Below are positions 26,305-35,117 of a DNA stretch of 64,000 bases, in pieces. The position numbers and the translations under genes were made by a program. Source of the DNA: Kumtagia ephedrae (lineage in GTDB: Bacteria; Pseudomonadota; Alphaproteobacteria; Rhizobiales; Rhizobiaceae); the NCBI RefSeq assembly GCF_003012745.1, contig NZ_PXYK01000010.1, positions 62,001 through 126,000 on the forward strand. The letters are read 5' to 3'. The notes under the pieces are model-generated. The model did not search any database, was not told where the DNA came from, and saw only the letters and a program-made list of their open reading frames with translations. How positions within the stretch are numbered: position 1 is the stretch's first letter; each line of letters begins with the position of its first letter.

Positions 26305-27448
26305 AGCTCGATCGGACCTCGTAGGGCTGCGCCCTCTCGCCGGCCCCAGAAAGCGCCAGCGCGAGCTCGGTGATGTGCAGCGCCACGTCGCCGGAGAAGA
26401 ACGGCGCGCCGCCGCGCGCGACCGCCTCCGCCTGGGCGGCGATGCCGCGGCAGAAATCGATCTGCGACGGGAATGCAGGTAGAACAGGCCGCCGCGCCTC
26501 AAGGGGAAGGCTGAGCCGCTTTCCCGGCCGCGGCTTCAGGGGTAGGGCGGTCGCCAGCCGGCGTTCGATGCGGCCGAGCACCTTGTCGGCGAGGCTGCGC
26601 GGCGCGCCGGCCTTTTCCAGATAGACCGGCGAATGATGGTCCCACAGGTCGCGCACCAAGATCGTGCCGCCGTCGCCGAGGATGGTGAGCGAGCGGTCGC
26701 GTGGCGCTGCCAGGCCGCAGGTCAGCCGGGCGGCGGCGCCCGACGCGAAGCGCAGGCAGCCCACGGAAAAATCCGGCCCCATGGCGTGGCCTTGCGTGCC
26801 GACGCCCTTGTCGGCAAAGGCGAGGGTGGAGAAGGCGGTGAGGCTTGCGACCGGGCCGAGCAGCGAGACCAGCCAGGTGAGCGCATAGCCGGCATGCTCC
26901 AGCGTACAGCCGATCTCGAACTCGTGCAGGCCCGGCCATTTGGCGCCGGAGCGCGACCGCCAGCTCTGCCATTTGTCGCGAAACACCGCGCCGTCCTCCA
27001 TCTCGGCATAGGCGAGGCGCGGCGTTCCGATCTCGCCCGCGGCGATCGCGCTGGCGACGGCCGCATGGGCGGCGCTCAGCCCGTTGGCCGGGGCTGCGGC
27101 GACGCTCAGGCCCTTTTGCGCGGCCAAGCGCACCAGTCGTTCCGCCTCGTCGCGGCGCATGGCCAGCGGCTTCTCCGAATAGACATGCTTTCCTTTCTCC
27201 AGCGCACGCCTTGAGACTTCATAGTGGCTTTCCGGATTGGTGAGGTTGGCGACGATCTCCACCGCCGGATCGTCGAGCAGCGCGTCCAGCGACGGATAGG
27301 CGGATACCTTGTAGAAGGAGGCAAAGCGCCGCAGCTCAGCCGGCGCGCGGTCGAACACGCCCGCCAGCCGCAGCCCGGGATGGTTGACCAGCGTCGTCAT
27401 GTAATAGTCGGCGACGAAGCCTGTGCCGACAAACGCAATGCCCGTCAT
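26264..27448 (-). CDS. Gfo/Idh/MocA family oxidoreductase
   Basis: A 394-residue family member, divergent from its convergent neighbour. It has GIAFVGTGFVADYY at the N-terminus and VYSEKPLAM as the EKP motif. The C-terminal domain has HEFEIGCTLEHAGYALTW. The C-terminal ~20 residues (FTPAAAAGRAPSR) are encoded in the overlap with the opposite gene. The substrate is unknown; the pair may act on related compounds, but nothing in the sequence proves it. Confidence 0.82.
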   Translation of the reverse strand: MTGIAFVGTGFVADYYMTTLVNHPGLRLAGVFDRAPAELRRFASFYKVSAYPSLDALLDDPAVEIVANLTNPESHYEVSRRALEKGKHVYSEKPLAMRRDEAERLVRLAAQKGLSVAAAPANGLSAAHAAVASAIAAGEIGTPRLAYAEMEDGAVFRDKWQSWRSRSGAKWPGLHEFEIGCTLEHAGYALTWLVSLLGPVASLTAFSTLAFADKGVGTQGHAMGPDFSVGCLRFASGAAARLTCGLAAPRDRSLTILGDGGTILVRDLWDHHSPVYLEKAGAPRSLADKVLGRIERRLATALPLKPRPGKRLSLPLEARRPVLPAFPSQIDFCRGIAAQAEAVARGGAPFFSGDVALHITELALALSGAGERAQPYEVRSSFTPAAAAGRAPSR

Positions 27449-27517
27449 CGCTATCTCCGTGGCAGGACGTCCACGGATACAGGTCTTTGGCTTTCCGCTT
27501 GGTGAACGTAGGCGCCG

Positions 27518-28519
27518 CTACGCCGCGATCAACTGCTTGCGGTCGACGCGCTCCTGCTGCGGCGAGCGCGAATAGAGCTCGCGGTAGCATTTGGAGAAAT
27601 GCGAGGCTGAGACGAAACCGCAGGCGACGGCGACCTCGACCACCGGCAGCGACGACTGCAGCAGCAGGTGACGGGCCCGGTCGAGCCGGATCTCCAGATA
27701 GTAACGTGCCGGCGAACGGCCCATCTCGGTGCGGAACAGCCGCTCGATCTGGCGTCGCGACAGGCCGACATGGTCGGCGATCTCGATCAGCGACAGCGGC
27801 TCGGACAGGTTCGCCTCCATCAGTTCGATGATGGAGAGAACTTTTGAGTTCTGCACGCCGAGGCGGGCACGCAGCGGTAGTCGCTGCCGGTCGGTCGGGC
27901 TGCGCACGCGGTCGGTGAGGACTTGCTCGCAGACGCGGTTGACTAGGTTGTCGTCGAAGTCGTCGCCGATCAGCTTGAGCATCATGTCGAGCGCCGCGGT
28001 GCCGCCGGCGCAGGTATAGATGTTCTGGTCCACCTCGAACAGGTCGGCGAAGACATTCGCCTTGGGGAAGGCTTCCGAAAACCCCGGCAGGTTTTCCCAA
28101 TGGATGGCGCAGCGTTTGCCCGCCAGCAGCCCGGCGGCGGCCAGAATATGCGCGCCGGTGCACAGTCCGCCGATCGCCACGCCGCGATTGTACTCCTCTC
28201 GCAGCCAGGCGAAGGCCGACCGGTTGGAATAGCTCTCGACATTGATGCCGCTGCACACCACCACCATGGACGGCCGATCCGGTCCGGCCATCTTGCGCCG
28301 CTCCTCATCAAGCGACGTATTGACCGCGCATTCGACCCCGTTCGAGGCATGCACCGGCCTGCCGTCGTAGCTCGCCAGCCGCCAGCGATAGGCGTCATAG
28401 CCGAGCATGCGGTTGGCCGAACGCAACGGCTCCAGCGCCGTCGCGAACGCAATCATGGTGAAATCGGGGACCAGGAAGAAGACAAGCGATCGTTTGATCG
28501 GATGTTTGACGGCGTTCAA
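27518..28519 (-). CDS. GlxA family transcriptional regulator (DJ-1/PfpI + AraC)
   Basis: A 333-residue regulator with an N-terminal class I glutamine-amidotransferase-like (DJ-1/PfpI) domain containing GGLCTGAHILAAAGLL, and a C-terminal AraC DNA-binding domain (~225-325: LSLIEIADHVGLSRRQIERLF and FVSASHFSKCYRE). GbdR, CdhR and related regulators of betaine, carnitine and arginine catabolism have this architecture, which fits the nearby methylamine-type demethylase. The start is TTG at 28519 with GAGG just upstream; no in-frame ATG lies between it and an upstream stop. Confidence 0.83.
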   Translation of the reverse strand: MNAVKHPIKRSLVFFLVPDFTMIAFATALEPLRSANRMLGYDAYRWRLASYDGRPVHASNGVECAVNTSLDEERRKMAGPDRPSMVVVCSGINVESYSNRSAFAWLREEYNRGVAIGGLCTGAHILAAAGLLAGKRCAIHWENLPGFSEAFPKANVFADLFEVDQNIYTCAGGTAALDMMLKLIGDDFDDNLVNRVCEQVLTDRVRSPTDRQRLPLRARLGVQNSKVLSIIELMEANLSEPLSLIEIADHVGLSRRQIERLFRTEMGRSPARYYLEIRLDRARHLLLQSSLPVVEVAVACGFVSASHFSKCYRELYSRSPQQERVDRKQLIAA

Positions 28520-28747
28520 GGGTTCCTCGCGCGAGCCTGACGACGCGACGCCGATGTCGCGATCAGCACAGCGTCATCAGGAAAACCCTTGACTGTCAAT
28601 GGATGCGCACGCTGCGTGACAGCAAAATTTGCGACATCCCATGATCCGGCGCGCCGCCTAGGAAGGCACGTATCGCGTGGGCAAGGGACGGTGCCGCGCC
28701 AGGCCGCTTGCCGCGTTCGCCGCCTTCAGCGGCACGCCCAGCTTCTT

Positions 28748-28767
28748 CCTCCCGAAAACGCGGGAGG
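28748..28767 (-). terminator. possible terminator hairpin after the small gene at 28788
   Basis: CCTCCCG (28748-28754) and CGGGAGG (28761-28767) form a stem around a 6-base loop, extended by imperfect CTTCTT/AGAAG pairing. It lies 20 bases past the stop of the minus-strand small gene. There is no U-run, so it may only be a stabilising hairpin. Confidence 0.35.
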
Positions 28768-28787
28768 AGAAGAACGGCGCTACGGCT

Positions 28788-28928
28788 TTAGCGGACCAGG
28801 AAGCCGAGGCGGGCAGCGGCAAGCGCGCCCGACTGGCCGGGCATGGTGCGGTCGAGCCGCTGGCGCTCCAGGGCGGTGGTCAGGTTGACGTCGCGATTGC
28901 GCGAGAACAGGCGGGAGAAGAACGTCAT
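28788..28928 (-). CDS. small protein of 46 residues, unknown function
   Basis: Reads MTFFSRLFSRNRDVNLTT and ends AAARLGFLVR. A GGAG ribosome site lies 7 bases before the ATG. The composition (amphipathic N-terminus, basic) and its position near DUF1127 genes make it plausible as a small regulatory or membrane-associated protein, but I recognise no family. Confidence 0.45.
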   Translation of the reverse strand: MTFFSRLFSRNRDVNLTTALERQRLDRTMPGQSGALAAARLGFLVR

Positions 28929-29254
28929 GACACGGCTCCATGCAGTCGAGTTACACGGGGTGCCTTCGCTAGGTCTGTTAGGAGTGGGGCATCTCGTTTG
29001 CTGGCGCGGATATAGGCATTGTTTGTTGTTGTCGAAGCAGGGAAAGCGAAGTGCTCCGCTTGAAAAACGACATGCCCGCGCGGGAACGACATCGACCAGA
29101 TCGGCAAAGAACAAGAAAATCAACCTGTTGCCGTTGTTTCGGTCCAGCCATGTGTTTGCCCGGGATGCGGCATGCACGGCAAGCATGGCTGCGCGGAAAT
29201 CGGGCAGGGTAGAGACAGGCCCCGCCGTCGCGCTTCGGCGGCGGGGCTCACGGC
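28929..29254. other. intergenic region without a recognisable gene
   Basis: Frames crossing this stretch are shadows of the neighbours. It is less GC-rich than average in the middle (29010-29130) and should contain the promoter of the 46-residue gene. The only structure seen is the hairpin at 29219-29247 belonging to the DUF1127 gene end. Confidence 0.5.
29219..29247 (-). terminator. possible terminator hairpin after a DUF1127 gene
   Basis: GCCCCGCCG (29219-29227) pairs exactly with CGGCGGGGC (29239-29247) around an 11-base spacer, 7 bases past the minus-strand stop at 29255. The following sequence on that strand is only mildly T-rich, so intrinsic termination is uncertain. Confidence 0.42.
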
Positions 29255-29449
29255 TCAGTGCACACGGTCGGCGTCCCCCGCCCATGTGCCGAGCGGCAGA
29301 TGCGACGGCCGGCGCTGGTACAGGTCCGGCCAGCCGATATCCTTCTGGATCTCGTAAGGCAGGGCATGAACCTGGCGCTCGGTGAGATAGCGGTTGCGGG
29401 CCGCCTGATATTCCGCGGCGATGCGACCGAGAGCAGAAATGACAGACAT
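29255..29449 (-). CDS. DUF1127 domain protein
   Basis: A 64-residue protein. The DUF1127 core is seen as RNRYLTERQVHALPYEIQKDIGWPDLY, an arginine-rich helix followed by the DIGW ending. An AGGAGG ribosome site precedes the ATG at 29449, showing that the longer upstream frame is not the real start. In alphaproteobacteria, short DUF1127 proteins have been linked to RNA turnover and to phosphate and carbon metabolism; this one's role is unknown. It is divergent from the LysR gene at 29668. Confidence 0.82.
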   Translation of the reverse strand: MSVISALGRIAAEYQAARNRYLTERQVHALPYEIQKDIGWPDLYQRRPSHLPLGTWAGDADRVH

Positions 29450-29667
29450 GACGTCCTCCTTCGGTTGACCCGGACAAGCCGGGTCGCTGACGCGGGCCGG
29501 TCGGTCCGCGATCCGTTCGACTTCGATTTCGGTCTTCGCATTGGCGGCGATTGTCAGGATGACAAGATTGTCGCCGTCCACGATGTTGACTATCGCTCTC
29601 TTCTACGGTTCAATCAAACGAAATGAAGTGATTGCTCCGATCAGATTTTTTGAATGGAACGACACCG

Positions 29668-30567
29668 ATGAACGCGCCGCTCAATCATCCGCTGCCGCTG
29701 CTCGACCTCGATGTGCTGCGCACCTTCGTGGCGATCGCCGAGACCGGCAGCTTCACCGTCGCCGCGACCGCCGTATTCCGCACGCCGTCGGCAGTCTCCA
29801 TGCAGATCAAGAAGCTGGAGGACATTCTCGGCCGCTCGGTGTTCACCCGCGACGCCCGCTCGGTATCGCTGACCACGGACGGCGAGATGCTGCTCGGCTA
29901 CGCGCGGCGGCTGCTCGCCATTAACCGCGAGGCGGTGTCTAAATTCATCGTGCCGGATATTATCGGGGTGGTCCGGCTCGGCTCACCGGACGACTATGGC
30001 GAGCGCGTGCTGCCGCACGTGCTGAAGCGTTTCGCCCAGTCGCACCCGTCGATCGCGGTGGACGTCACCATCGACCAGTCGATCAACCTGCGCCGGCGCA
30101 TGGACGACCGCGCGCTCGACATTACGCTGCTCACCAACTCCTATAAGACCAGCGCGATCGGCGCAGAGGTGCTGCTCACCGAGCCGATCGTCTGGGCCGG
30201 CTCCAAGGGCGGCTGCGCCCATATGCGCGAGCCCTTGCCGGTGTCGCTGTGGGAGGAGGGCTGCGTCTGGCGGGCAGGGGCTCTCGAGGCGCTCGGCCGT
30301 GAGGGCCGCAACTATCGCGTCGCCTATATGAGCGCGCACACGGCCGGACAGCGCGCCGCCATCCAGGCCGACCTCGCCGTGGCGCCGCTGCCGAGATCCT
30401 TCCTCGGCAGCGACATGGTCGAGCTCACGCCCAAGGACGGCATGCCGGAGATCGGCAATTACAGCCTTGCCATGATCGTCGCGCCGGACGCCAGCGCGCC
30501 GGTGAAGGCTGTCGCCGACCATATCCGCGCCACCTTCGAGGTGTTTCGGGAGACCGGCAGGTTTTGA
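29668..30567 (+). CDS. LysR family transcriptional regulator
   Basis: A 299-residue LysR-type regulator. The N-terminal winged helix-turn-helix reads LRTFVAIAETGSFTVAATAV; the co-inducer domain follows from about residue 95 (VVRLGSPDDYGERVLP). The start at 29668 (MNAPLNHPL) has a GGAA upstream and matches usual N-terminal length. It is divergent from one DUF1127 gene and convergent with another, so it may control the former across the 218-base gap; this is inference. Confidence 0.85.
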   Translation: MNAPLNHPLPLLDLDVLRTFVAIAETGSFTVAATAVFRTPSAVSMQIKKLEDILGRSVFTRDARSVSLTTDGEMLLGYARRLLAINREAVSKFIVPDIIGVVRLGSPDDYGERVLPHVLKRFAQSHPSIAVDVTIDQSINLRRRMDDRALDITLLTNSYKTSAIGAEVLLTEPIVWAGSKGGCAHMREPLPVSLWEEGCVWRAGALEALGREGRNYRVAYMSAHTAGQRAAIQADLAVAPLPRSFLGSDMVELTPKDGMPEIGNYSLAMIVAPDASAPVKAVADHIRATFEVFRETGRF

Positions 30568-30594
30568 CGCGAAGCGCGGCCCGGCGTCCCGCGA

Positions 30595-30780
30595 TCAGCG
30601 CATCGTACGCCAGAGCGAGTTGACAGCCCCCAGATCGGCCGGCGAGTCATTCACCATCGGCCAGCCTATGTCTTTCTGGAGCTCCGGCGGCAGCGCGTTG
30701 ATCTCACGAAAGGTCCGCCTGTTGCGGCGTGCTGCGCGCAACGCGGTACCGAAATGGCCTATATCGTCGAGAATCGACAT
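30595..30780 (-). CDS. DUF1127 domain protein
   Basis: A 61-residue protein beginning MSILDDIGHFGTAL, with core RRTFREINALPPELQKDIGWP. It is close in sequence to the protein at 29255 (shared ALP-E-QKDIGWP). Its ATG at 30780 is preceded by AAGGA, and a strong promoter lies about 60 bases upstream. Confidence 0.82.
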   Translation of the reverse strand: MSILDDIGHFGTALRAARRNRRTFREINALPPELQKDIGWPMVNDSPADLGAVNSLWRTMR

Positions 30781-30840
30781 TTCCCAAGTCCTTTGTCAAA
30801 ATAATCGATATGATCATTAATAAAGGAGCTTTGTTTCGGC

Positions 30841-30870
30841 ATTATAGCGCATAGTTTTCCACTGTTTCAA
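30841..30870 (-). promoter_or_regulatory. sigma70-type promoter of the DUF1127 gene at 30595
   Basis: On the minus strand TTGAAA (30870-30865) is separated by 18 bases from a perfect TATAAT (30846-30841). The predicted transcript start near 30834 gives a ~54-base leader. The surrounding ~110 bases are markedly AT-rich. Confidence 0.65.
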
Positions 30871-31029
30871 AAACGATACTTAACAGTTACGGAAGAGATA
30901 CATAGCGCACTCGCCACAACTCGGGGGAAGAAAAGGAACGGGAACATCTCGGGAGATCCGACGTCCCGATTTCTTCGTGAAGGCAGGAAATTGGCGAAGC
31001 CCCGGCGACTGCGCCGGAGTGACGGCTCG

Positions 31030-32505
31030 CTACAGTTGAGCCGGTGGAAGCGGTTTTCTCGCCGGCCCATGGATCACCGATCCGTCCGCCGCGAAGATGG
31101 AACCATGACATGGACAGTCCCAGGTGCGCTCCGCATTGTTCCATGTGACGGTGCAGCCCTTGTGGGTACAGGTCGCCGAAGTCGCATGCAGCCTGCCGTC
31201 CTCGTCACGCCAGGCGGCGATCTTCTCGTCGCCTCGCAGGAGGACGCCTGCTCCGCCGGGCGCGATGTCCTCGGCGCTGGCGACGATCGACTGGCTTTCG
31301 CCGTTCCGGTGAAAATCCTTCGGAAAAGGCCGCGTCGGATTATAGAGGTTTTTCCAGGAGTTCGCCTTGTCCGCGACAAGGTCTGCGATCAGCATGCCGG
31401 CTGCCGTTCCGTTGCTGATGCCCCAGCCGTTGAAGCCGGTGGCGATGTGGAAGCCCGGTGCCTTTTCGGGATCAGGCGTTCCCGCGAAAGGTACCCGGTC
31501 GGCCGTGTCGTAGTCCTCGTTGCACCAACGCCAAGCCGTCTCGCCGACGGGAAAGTGCTGCCTGACCCACAGTTCGACTTCGACGAAGCGGCGCGCTACG
31601 TCACCGTCTTGCCCCGTATCGAATTTCGGGCCGAGCACGATGAGCAGCGGCCCTTCGGCGTCGCGGCCCATCCGCATGGACCGCGTCGGCTCGTCGATGC
31701 CGATGAACATGCCGTCGACCATGACTGGATCGTCGGTACGGAACGCCATCGCGACATGACTGCGCGGCTGCGTCCGGTTCGCCATGCCGACCGGGCTCTT
31801 CACGGGCAGGTTCGTGGCCACGATCACATGTTCGGCATGCACCGTGCCACCGTCGGTCACGACACGCCAGCGGCTCGCCTCATCGATCAGCCTGGCCCGG
31901 CTGTTCTCGAAAATCTGCCCCCCGCGGCCGGCGACAGCCCCGGCGAGACCGACCAGATAGCGCGCCGGGTTGAACTGCGCCTGATCGGGAAACGCCAGAG
32001 CTGCCGCGGTGGCGAAGGGCAGGGGAGCGCGGCCGAGCATTTCCGCATTCAGCCCCAACTCGCGCGCGGCCCCGGCTTCGGCCGCTATCTCGTGCCGGCG
32101 CATCGACTGATGTGTGTAGGCATAGGCGGTCTTGACCTCGAAGTCGCACGAGATGCCATAGCCGTCGATCCAATTCCTGATGCAGGAGGCGCCGGCGCCG
32201 TTGGCCTCGGCATAGGTTTTTGCTGCTTCGCGGCCGAGGGTCTCCATAAGGTATCGATAGATCAGGGCGTGCTGCGTCGTGATCTTCGCCGTCGAGCGGC
32301 CCGTCACCTGTCCACCGATCTTGAGCGCCTCCAGCAGGATGACCGAACGGCCTTGCTCGCAAAGGCGTAGTGCCGTGGTCAGGCCGACTATGCCCCCTCC
32401 GACGACGACGGTGTCAGCATGCATCGATCCCTCGAGGCGGGGATAACGGGTCGCCGCGGCGGTCGACGACCAACAGCTTCCGAGTTGACCGGGGAGGGCG
32501 GGCAT
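31030..32505 (-). CDS. FAD-dependent oxidoreductase with C-terminal Rieske domain
   Basis: A 491-residue fusion. Residues ~28-400 are a DAO-type flavoprotein (DTVVVGGGIVGLTTALRL; ATGFNGWGISNGTAAG near 365). The C-terminal ~75 residues form a Rieske 2Fe-2S domain with CTHKGC and CPCHGS motifs. This family of FAD-Rieske oxidoreductases is widespread but functionally undefined; the Rieske centre presumably feeds electrons to or from the flavin. The ATG at 32505 has AAGGA upstream. It follows the MFS gene by 108 bases on the same strand. Confidence 0.83.
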   Translation of the reverse strand: MPALPGQLGSCWSSTAAATRYPRLEGSMHADTVVVGGGIVGLTTALRLCEQGRSVILLEALKIGGQVTGRSTAKITTQHALIYRYLMETLGREAAKTYAEANGAGASCIRNWIDGYGISCDFEVKTAYAYTHQSMRRHEIAAEAGAARELGLNAEMLGRAPLPFATAAALAFPDQAQFNPARYLVGLAGAVAGRGGQIFENSRARLIDEASRWRVVTDGGTVHAEHVIVATNLPVKSPVGMANRTQPRSHVAMAFRTDDPVMVDGMFIGIDEPTRSMRMGRDAEGPLLIVLGPKFDTGQDGDVARRFVEVELWVRQHFPVGETAWRWCNEDYDTADRVPFAGTPDPEKAPGFHIATGFNGWGISNGTAAGMLIADLVADKANSWKNLYNPTRPFPKDFHRNGESQSIVASAEDIAPGGAGVLLRGDEKIAAWRDEDGRLHATSATCTHKGCTVTWNNAERTWDCPCHGSIFAADGSVIHGPARKPLPPAQL

Positions 32506-32613
32506 AAAAAGTCCTTTCCGTGGTTCCCCGTTGCTGCCCGTTCGCCGATTGCGAACGCGCGGAGCGCGTGTTTGTTTCCGCCGTGCCTCGGCATATTGTC
32601 GATGGGGCATGGA

Positions 32614-33780
32614 TCACACGCACCGTTTCTCCGACATCAGAAACACCGCCAGAGCCCCGCACAGCAGGCCGAGGCACAATGGCAGCCCCTGATGTCCTAT
32701 GAGTTGCATCGCCAGTCCCGTGACGGGCGATCCCACGATGCCGCCGACACCCCACACGAATGCGAAGGCCGCATTGCCGGCGATCAGGGCTTGCCCCGTG
32801 AAACGCTCGCCGAGCTGGATCAGCGTCATGGTGTAAATGCCGAACGAAACCCCGCCCCAGGCGAAGACGAGCGGCCAGACAAGCCACGAGCCGAAGGTCG
32901 GCGACAGAACAAAGCAGCCGGCCAGCGAGGCGAGCACGCAGAACAGCATGATCCGCGCAGAGCCGAACCGGTCGGCCATGCGCCCGAGCAATATCTGCAG
33001 CGCGGCATCGCCCGCTATGAAGCAGCCGATCAGCGCAGCGATGCGGCTTTCGGAGCTGCCGAGTGCTGCGCCATAGACCGCGAACAGCGAAATCAGGGTC
33101 TGCTCGAAAGCGGCCGCGGCGAAAACCGCGAACAACAGCAGCGGCGCCAGTGCGAAGAAGCCGCCGACCGAAGTCGTCTCGCCGTCGTGCGGCATCTCGG
33201 GCAGGAGCGGAACGACCGCAAGCACGATCAGGCCGCAGAGAAGCAGAGCTATGATGGCGACGATGAAGGGCGGCCAGCCCTCGGTGCCGACCAGGCCGAG
33301 CGACAGCGGGCCGATGGCGAAGCCGCCCGAAACGATCGCCGAATAAAGCCCGATGATGCGGCCCCGGCGCGATGCCGGCGTGATCGCGATCAGCCAGGTT
33401 TCACTGATCACGTAAGGCGGCTTGCTGAAGAAGCCGAGCAGGAAACGCAGCGGCATCCAGGCCCAGACGTCCTGCGTCCAGCCAATCGCGATCAATGTGG
33501 CAGCCGCCAGGAGGGAACACGCGATTGCAAGCCGGGCCGCCCCCAGGCGCCGCGTCAGTGCCGGTGTCAGATAGGCGGACACGATGAAGCCCAGCGGCAT
33601 CATCGCCGCCGACAAGCCGATCAGGCCGGGCGCGGTGCCCTGGCGCTCGAGGATGAAACTGAGCAGCGGATAGGTCAGCCCCGCCGCCACGGCGCCCAAC
33701 GTGACGGTCGCGATGAGGCCCGCCATCGCAGCCAACGGGATGCGATCCTCGCGCGATGATATCGTGCCTTCGGCGGTCAT
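32614..33780 (-). CDS. MFS transporter
   Basis: A 388-residue major facilitator protein with about twelve helices. It has RRGRIIGLYSAIVSGGFAIGP and a central loop near residues 190-205 between the halves. The pattern is similar to YcaD-like sugar-phosphate/drug permeases. The ATG at 33780 is 11 bases after the DUF1127 stop, so the two are co-transcribed. The substrate is unknown. Confidence 0.82.
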   Translation of the reverse strand: MTAEGTISSREDRIPLAAMAGLIATVTLGAVAAGLTYPLLSFILERQGTAPGLIGLSAAMMPLGFIVSAYLTPALTRRLGAARLAIACSLLAAATLIAIGWTQDVWAWMPLRFLLGFFSKPPYVISETWLIAITPASRRGRIIGLYSAIVSGGFAIGPLSLGLVGTEGWPPFIVAIIALLLCGLIVLAVVPLLPEMPHDGETTSVGGFFALAPLLLFAVFAAAAFEQTLISLFAVYGAALGSSESRIAALIGCFIAGDAALQILLGRMADRFGSARIMLFCVLASLAGCFVLSPTFGSWLVWPLVFAWGGVSFGIYTMTLIQLGERFTGQALIAGNAAFAFVWGVGGIVGSPVTGLAMQLIGHQGLPLCLGLLCGALAVFLMSEKRCV

Positions 33781-33791
33781 GCGGGGCCGCC

Positions 33792-34037
33792 TTATGCTTG
33801 CCAGAAGCGCTTGGCGATCTCCGCCTCGACCTGCCGTCTCGTCAGGCCGATGTCGTCGATCAAACGGGGATCGTCCCTCGACATCTGCGCGAGCTTCCAG
33901 CGCAAGCGTATCCGTCCGTCCCAGATCGCGATGATGCCTCGCAGGGCCGCCAGTCCGTCGTGCCGACACGAGACATCAGCCGACCCGACAGGCGCGTCAT
34001 GCCACGCTGTCCGATGCAGGGAAGGGGTACCGCCCAT
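33792..34037 (-). CDS. DUF1127 domain protein, longer variant
   Basis: An 81-residue protein with the DUF1127 core at the C-terminus (RLRWKLAQMSRDDPRLIDDIGLTRRQVEAEIAKRFW) and a ~38-residue N-terminal extension. The core is the classical YjiS-type, different from the two shorter QKDIGWP proteins in the window. AGAGG lies 7 bases before the ATG at 34037. It is the first gene of a likely operon with the MFS transporter and possibly the FAD-Rieske gene. Confidence 0.8.
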   Translation of the reverse strand: MGGTPSLHRTAWHDAPVGSADVSCRHDGLAALRGIIAIWDGRIRLRWKLAQMSRDDPRLIDDIGLTRRQVEAEIAKRFWQA

Positions 34038-34205
34038 GGCAACCTCTTGTGGTTTGAGGGCTGAGGCCCTCGATCCTAAGAGGTTGAATTCTGCGGGATG
34101 TGCGCAGCGTCGTAATTAAGCTCACCCAAATAGTTCCAAAAACTTGCAAACGGGCTAGTCTCGCGCACCGAAATCGGCAAAATCGCAACCGAAACCATCG
34201 AGAAA

Positions 34206-35117
34206 ATGACCGCTTTGCCTTCCTTTCTCGGCTTTCCCGACCGCCTCGCCGAAGGGGGCGTGCCGCGCGCGGTAATTTTTGGGGCCGGTCACGGCAGTAC
34301 CTACCCGGGCAAGGACAGCAGCGGCCATGCGTTGGCCGCGAACGCCATTCGTGCTGCCAGCCAGGATGATGCGGCGCTCGTCGGGCACTGGGATTTCGAT
34401 CTGGGCGGTCCGCTGTTCGGCGATGGGCCGATCTGCTGCGTCGACGCCGGCGACATTGCGACCACCATGCATGACAACGCCGGCAACCGGGCCCGCATCG
34501 AGGCAAAGACCCGCGAGGTGCTGGCGCTGCCCGCCGTGCCGATCCTGCTCGGCGGCGACGATTCCGTGGTCATTCCCTTCCTTGCCGGCTTTGCGGATCA
34601 CGGACCGGTCTGGATCCTGCAGATCGACGCCCATATCGACTGGCGCGACGAGGTGCATGGCGAACGCTACGGCTATTCGAGCCCGATGCGGCGGGCGAGC
34701 GAGATGCCGCATGTCGCCGGCATCGTGCAGGTCGGCCTGCGCAGCGTCGGCAGCGCGCGCCTCACCGAAATCGAAGCGGCGCGGCACTTCGGCAGCCGCT
34801 TCGTCACCGCCCGGGAGGTTCATGCCAGGGGCGCCGAAGCCGCCCTGCGGCATATTCCGGAAGGCGCGCGGGTGGTCGTCACCCTCGACTGCGACGGCCT
34901 CGACCCCGGCATCATGCCTGGCGTGGCGGCGCGCACGCCCGGCGGCCTCACCTACACGCAGGCCATCGACCTGATCGCGGGCCTCGGCCGGCGAGCGAAC
35001 ATCGCCGGCTTCGACCTTGTCGAACTCTATCCGCCCGCCGACATCGACGGCCTGACGGCCCTGACCGCCGCGCACCTTCTCGTCAACGCGATCGACGCCA
35101 TCGTCCGGCAGGCTTGA
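34206..35117 (+). CDS. arginase/agmatinase family ureohydrolase
   Basis: A 303-residue ureohydrolase. Mn-ligand motifs are DAHID (141-145) and LDCDGLDPGIMPG (Asp228/Asp230). The first motif is GGDDS (116-120) instead of GGDHS, so one usual His ligand is Asp. Typical substrates are agmatine, guanidinobutyrate or related guanidines; this variant prevents a confident choice. The next gene begins at the base after its stop (TGAATG), implying coupling. Confidence 0.8.
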   Translation: MTALPSFLGFPDRLAEGGVPRAVIFGAGHGSTYPGKDSSGHALAANAIRAASQDDAALVGHWDFDLGGPLFGDGPICCVDAGDIATTMHDNAGNRARIEAKTREVLALPAVPILLGGDDSVVIPFLAGFADHGPVWILQIDAHIDWRDEVHGERYGYSSPMRRASEMPHVAGIVQVGLRSVGSARLTEIEAARHFGSRFVTAREVHARGAEAALRHIPEGARVVVTLDCDGLDPGIMPGVAARTPGGLTYTQAIDLIAGLGRRANIAGFDLVELYPPADIDGLTALTAAHLLVNAIDAIVRQA

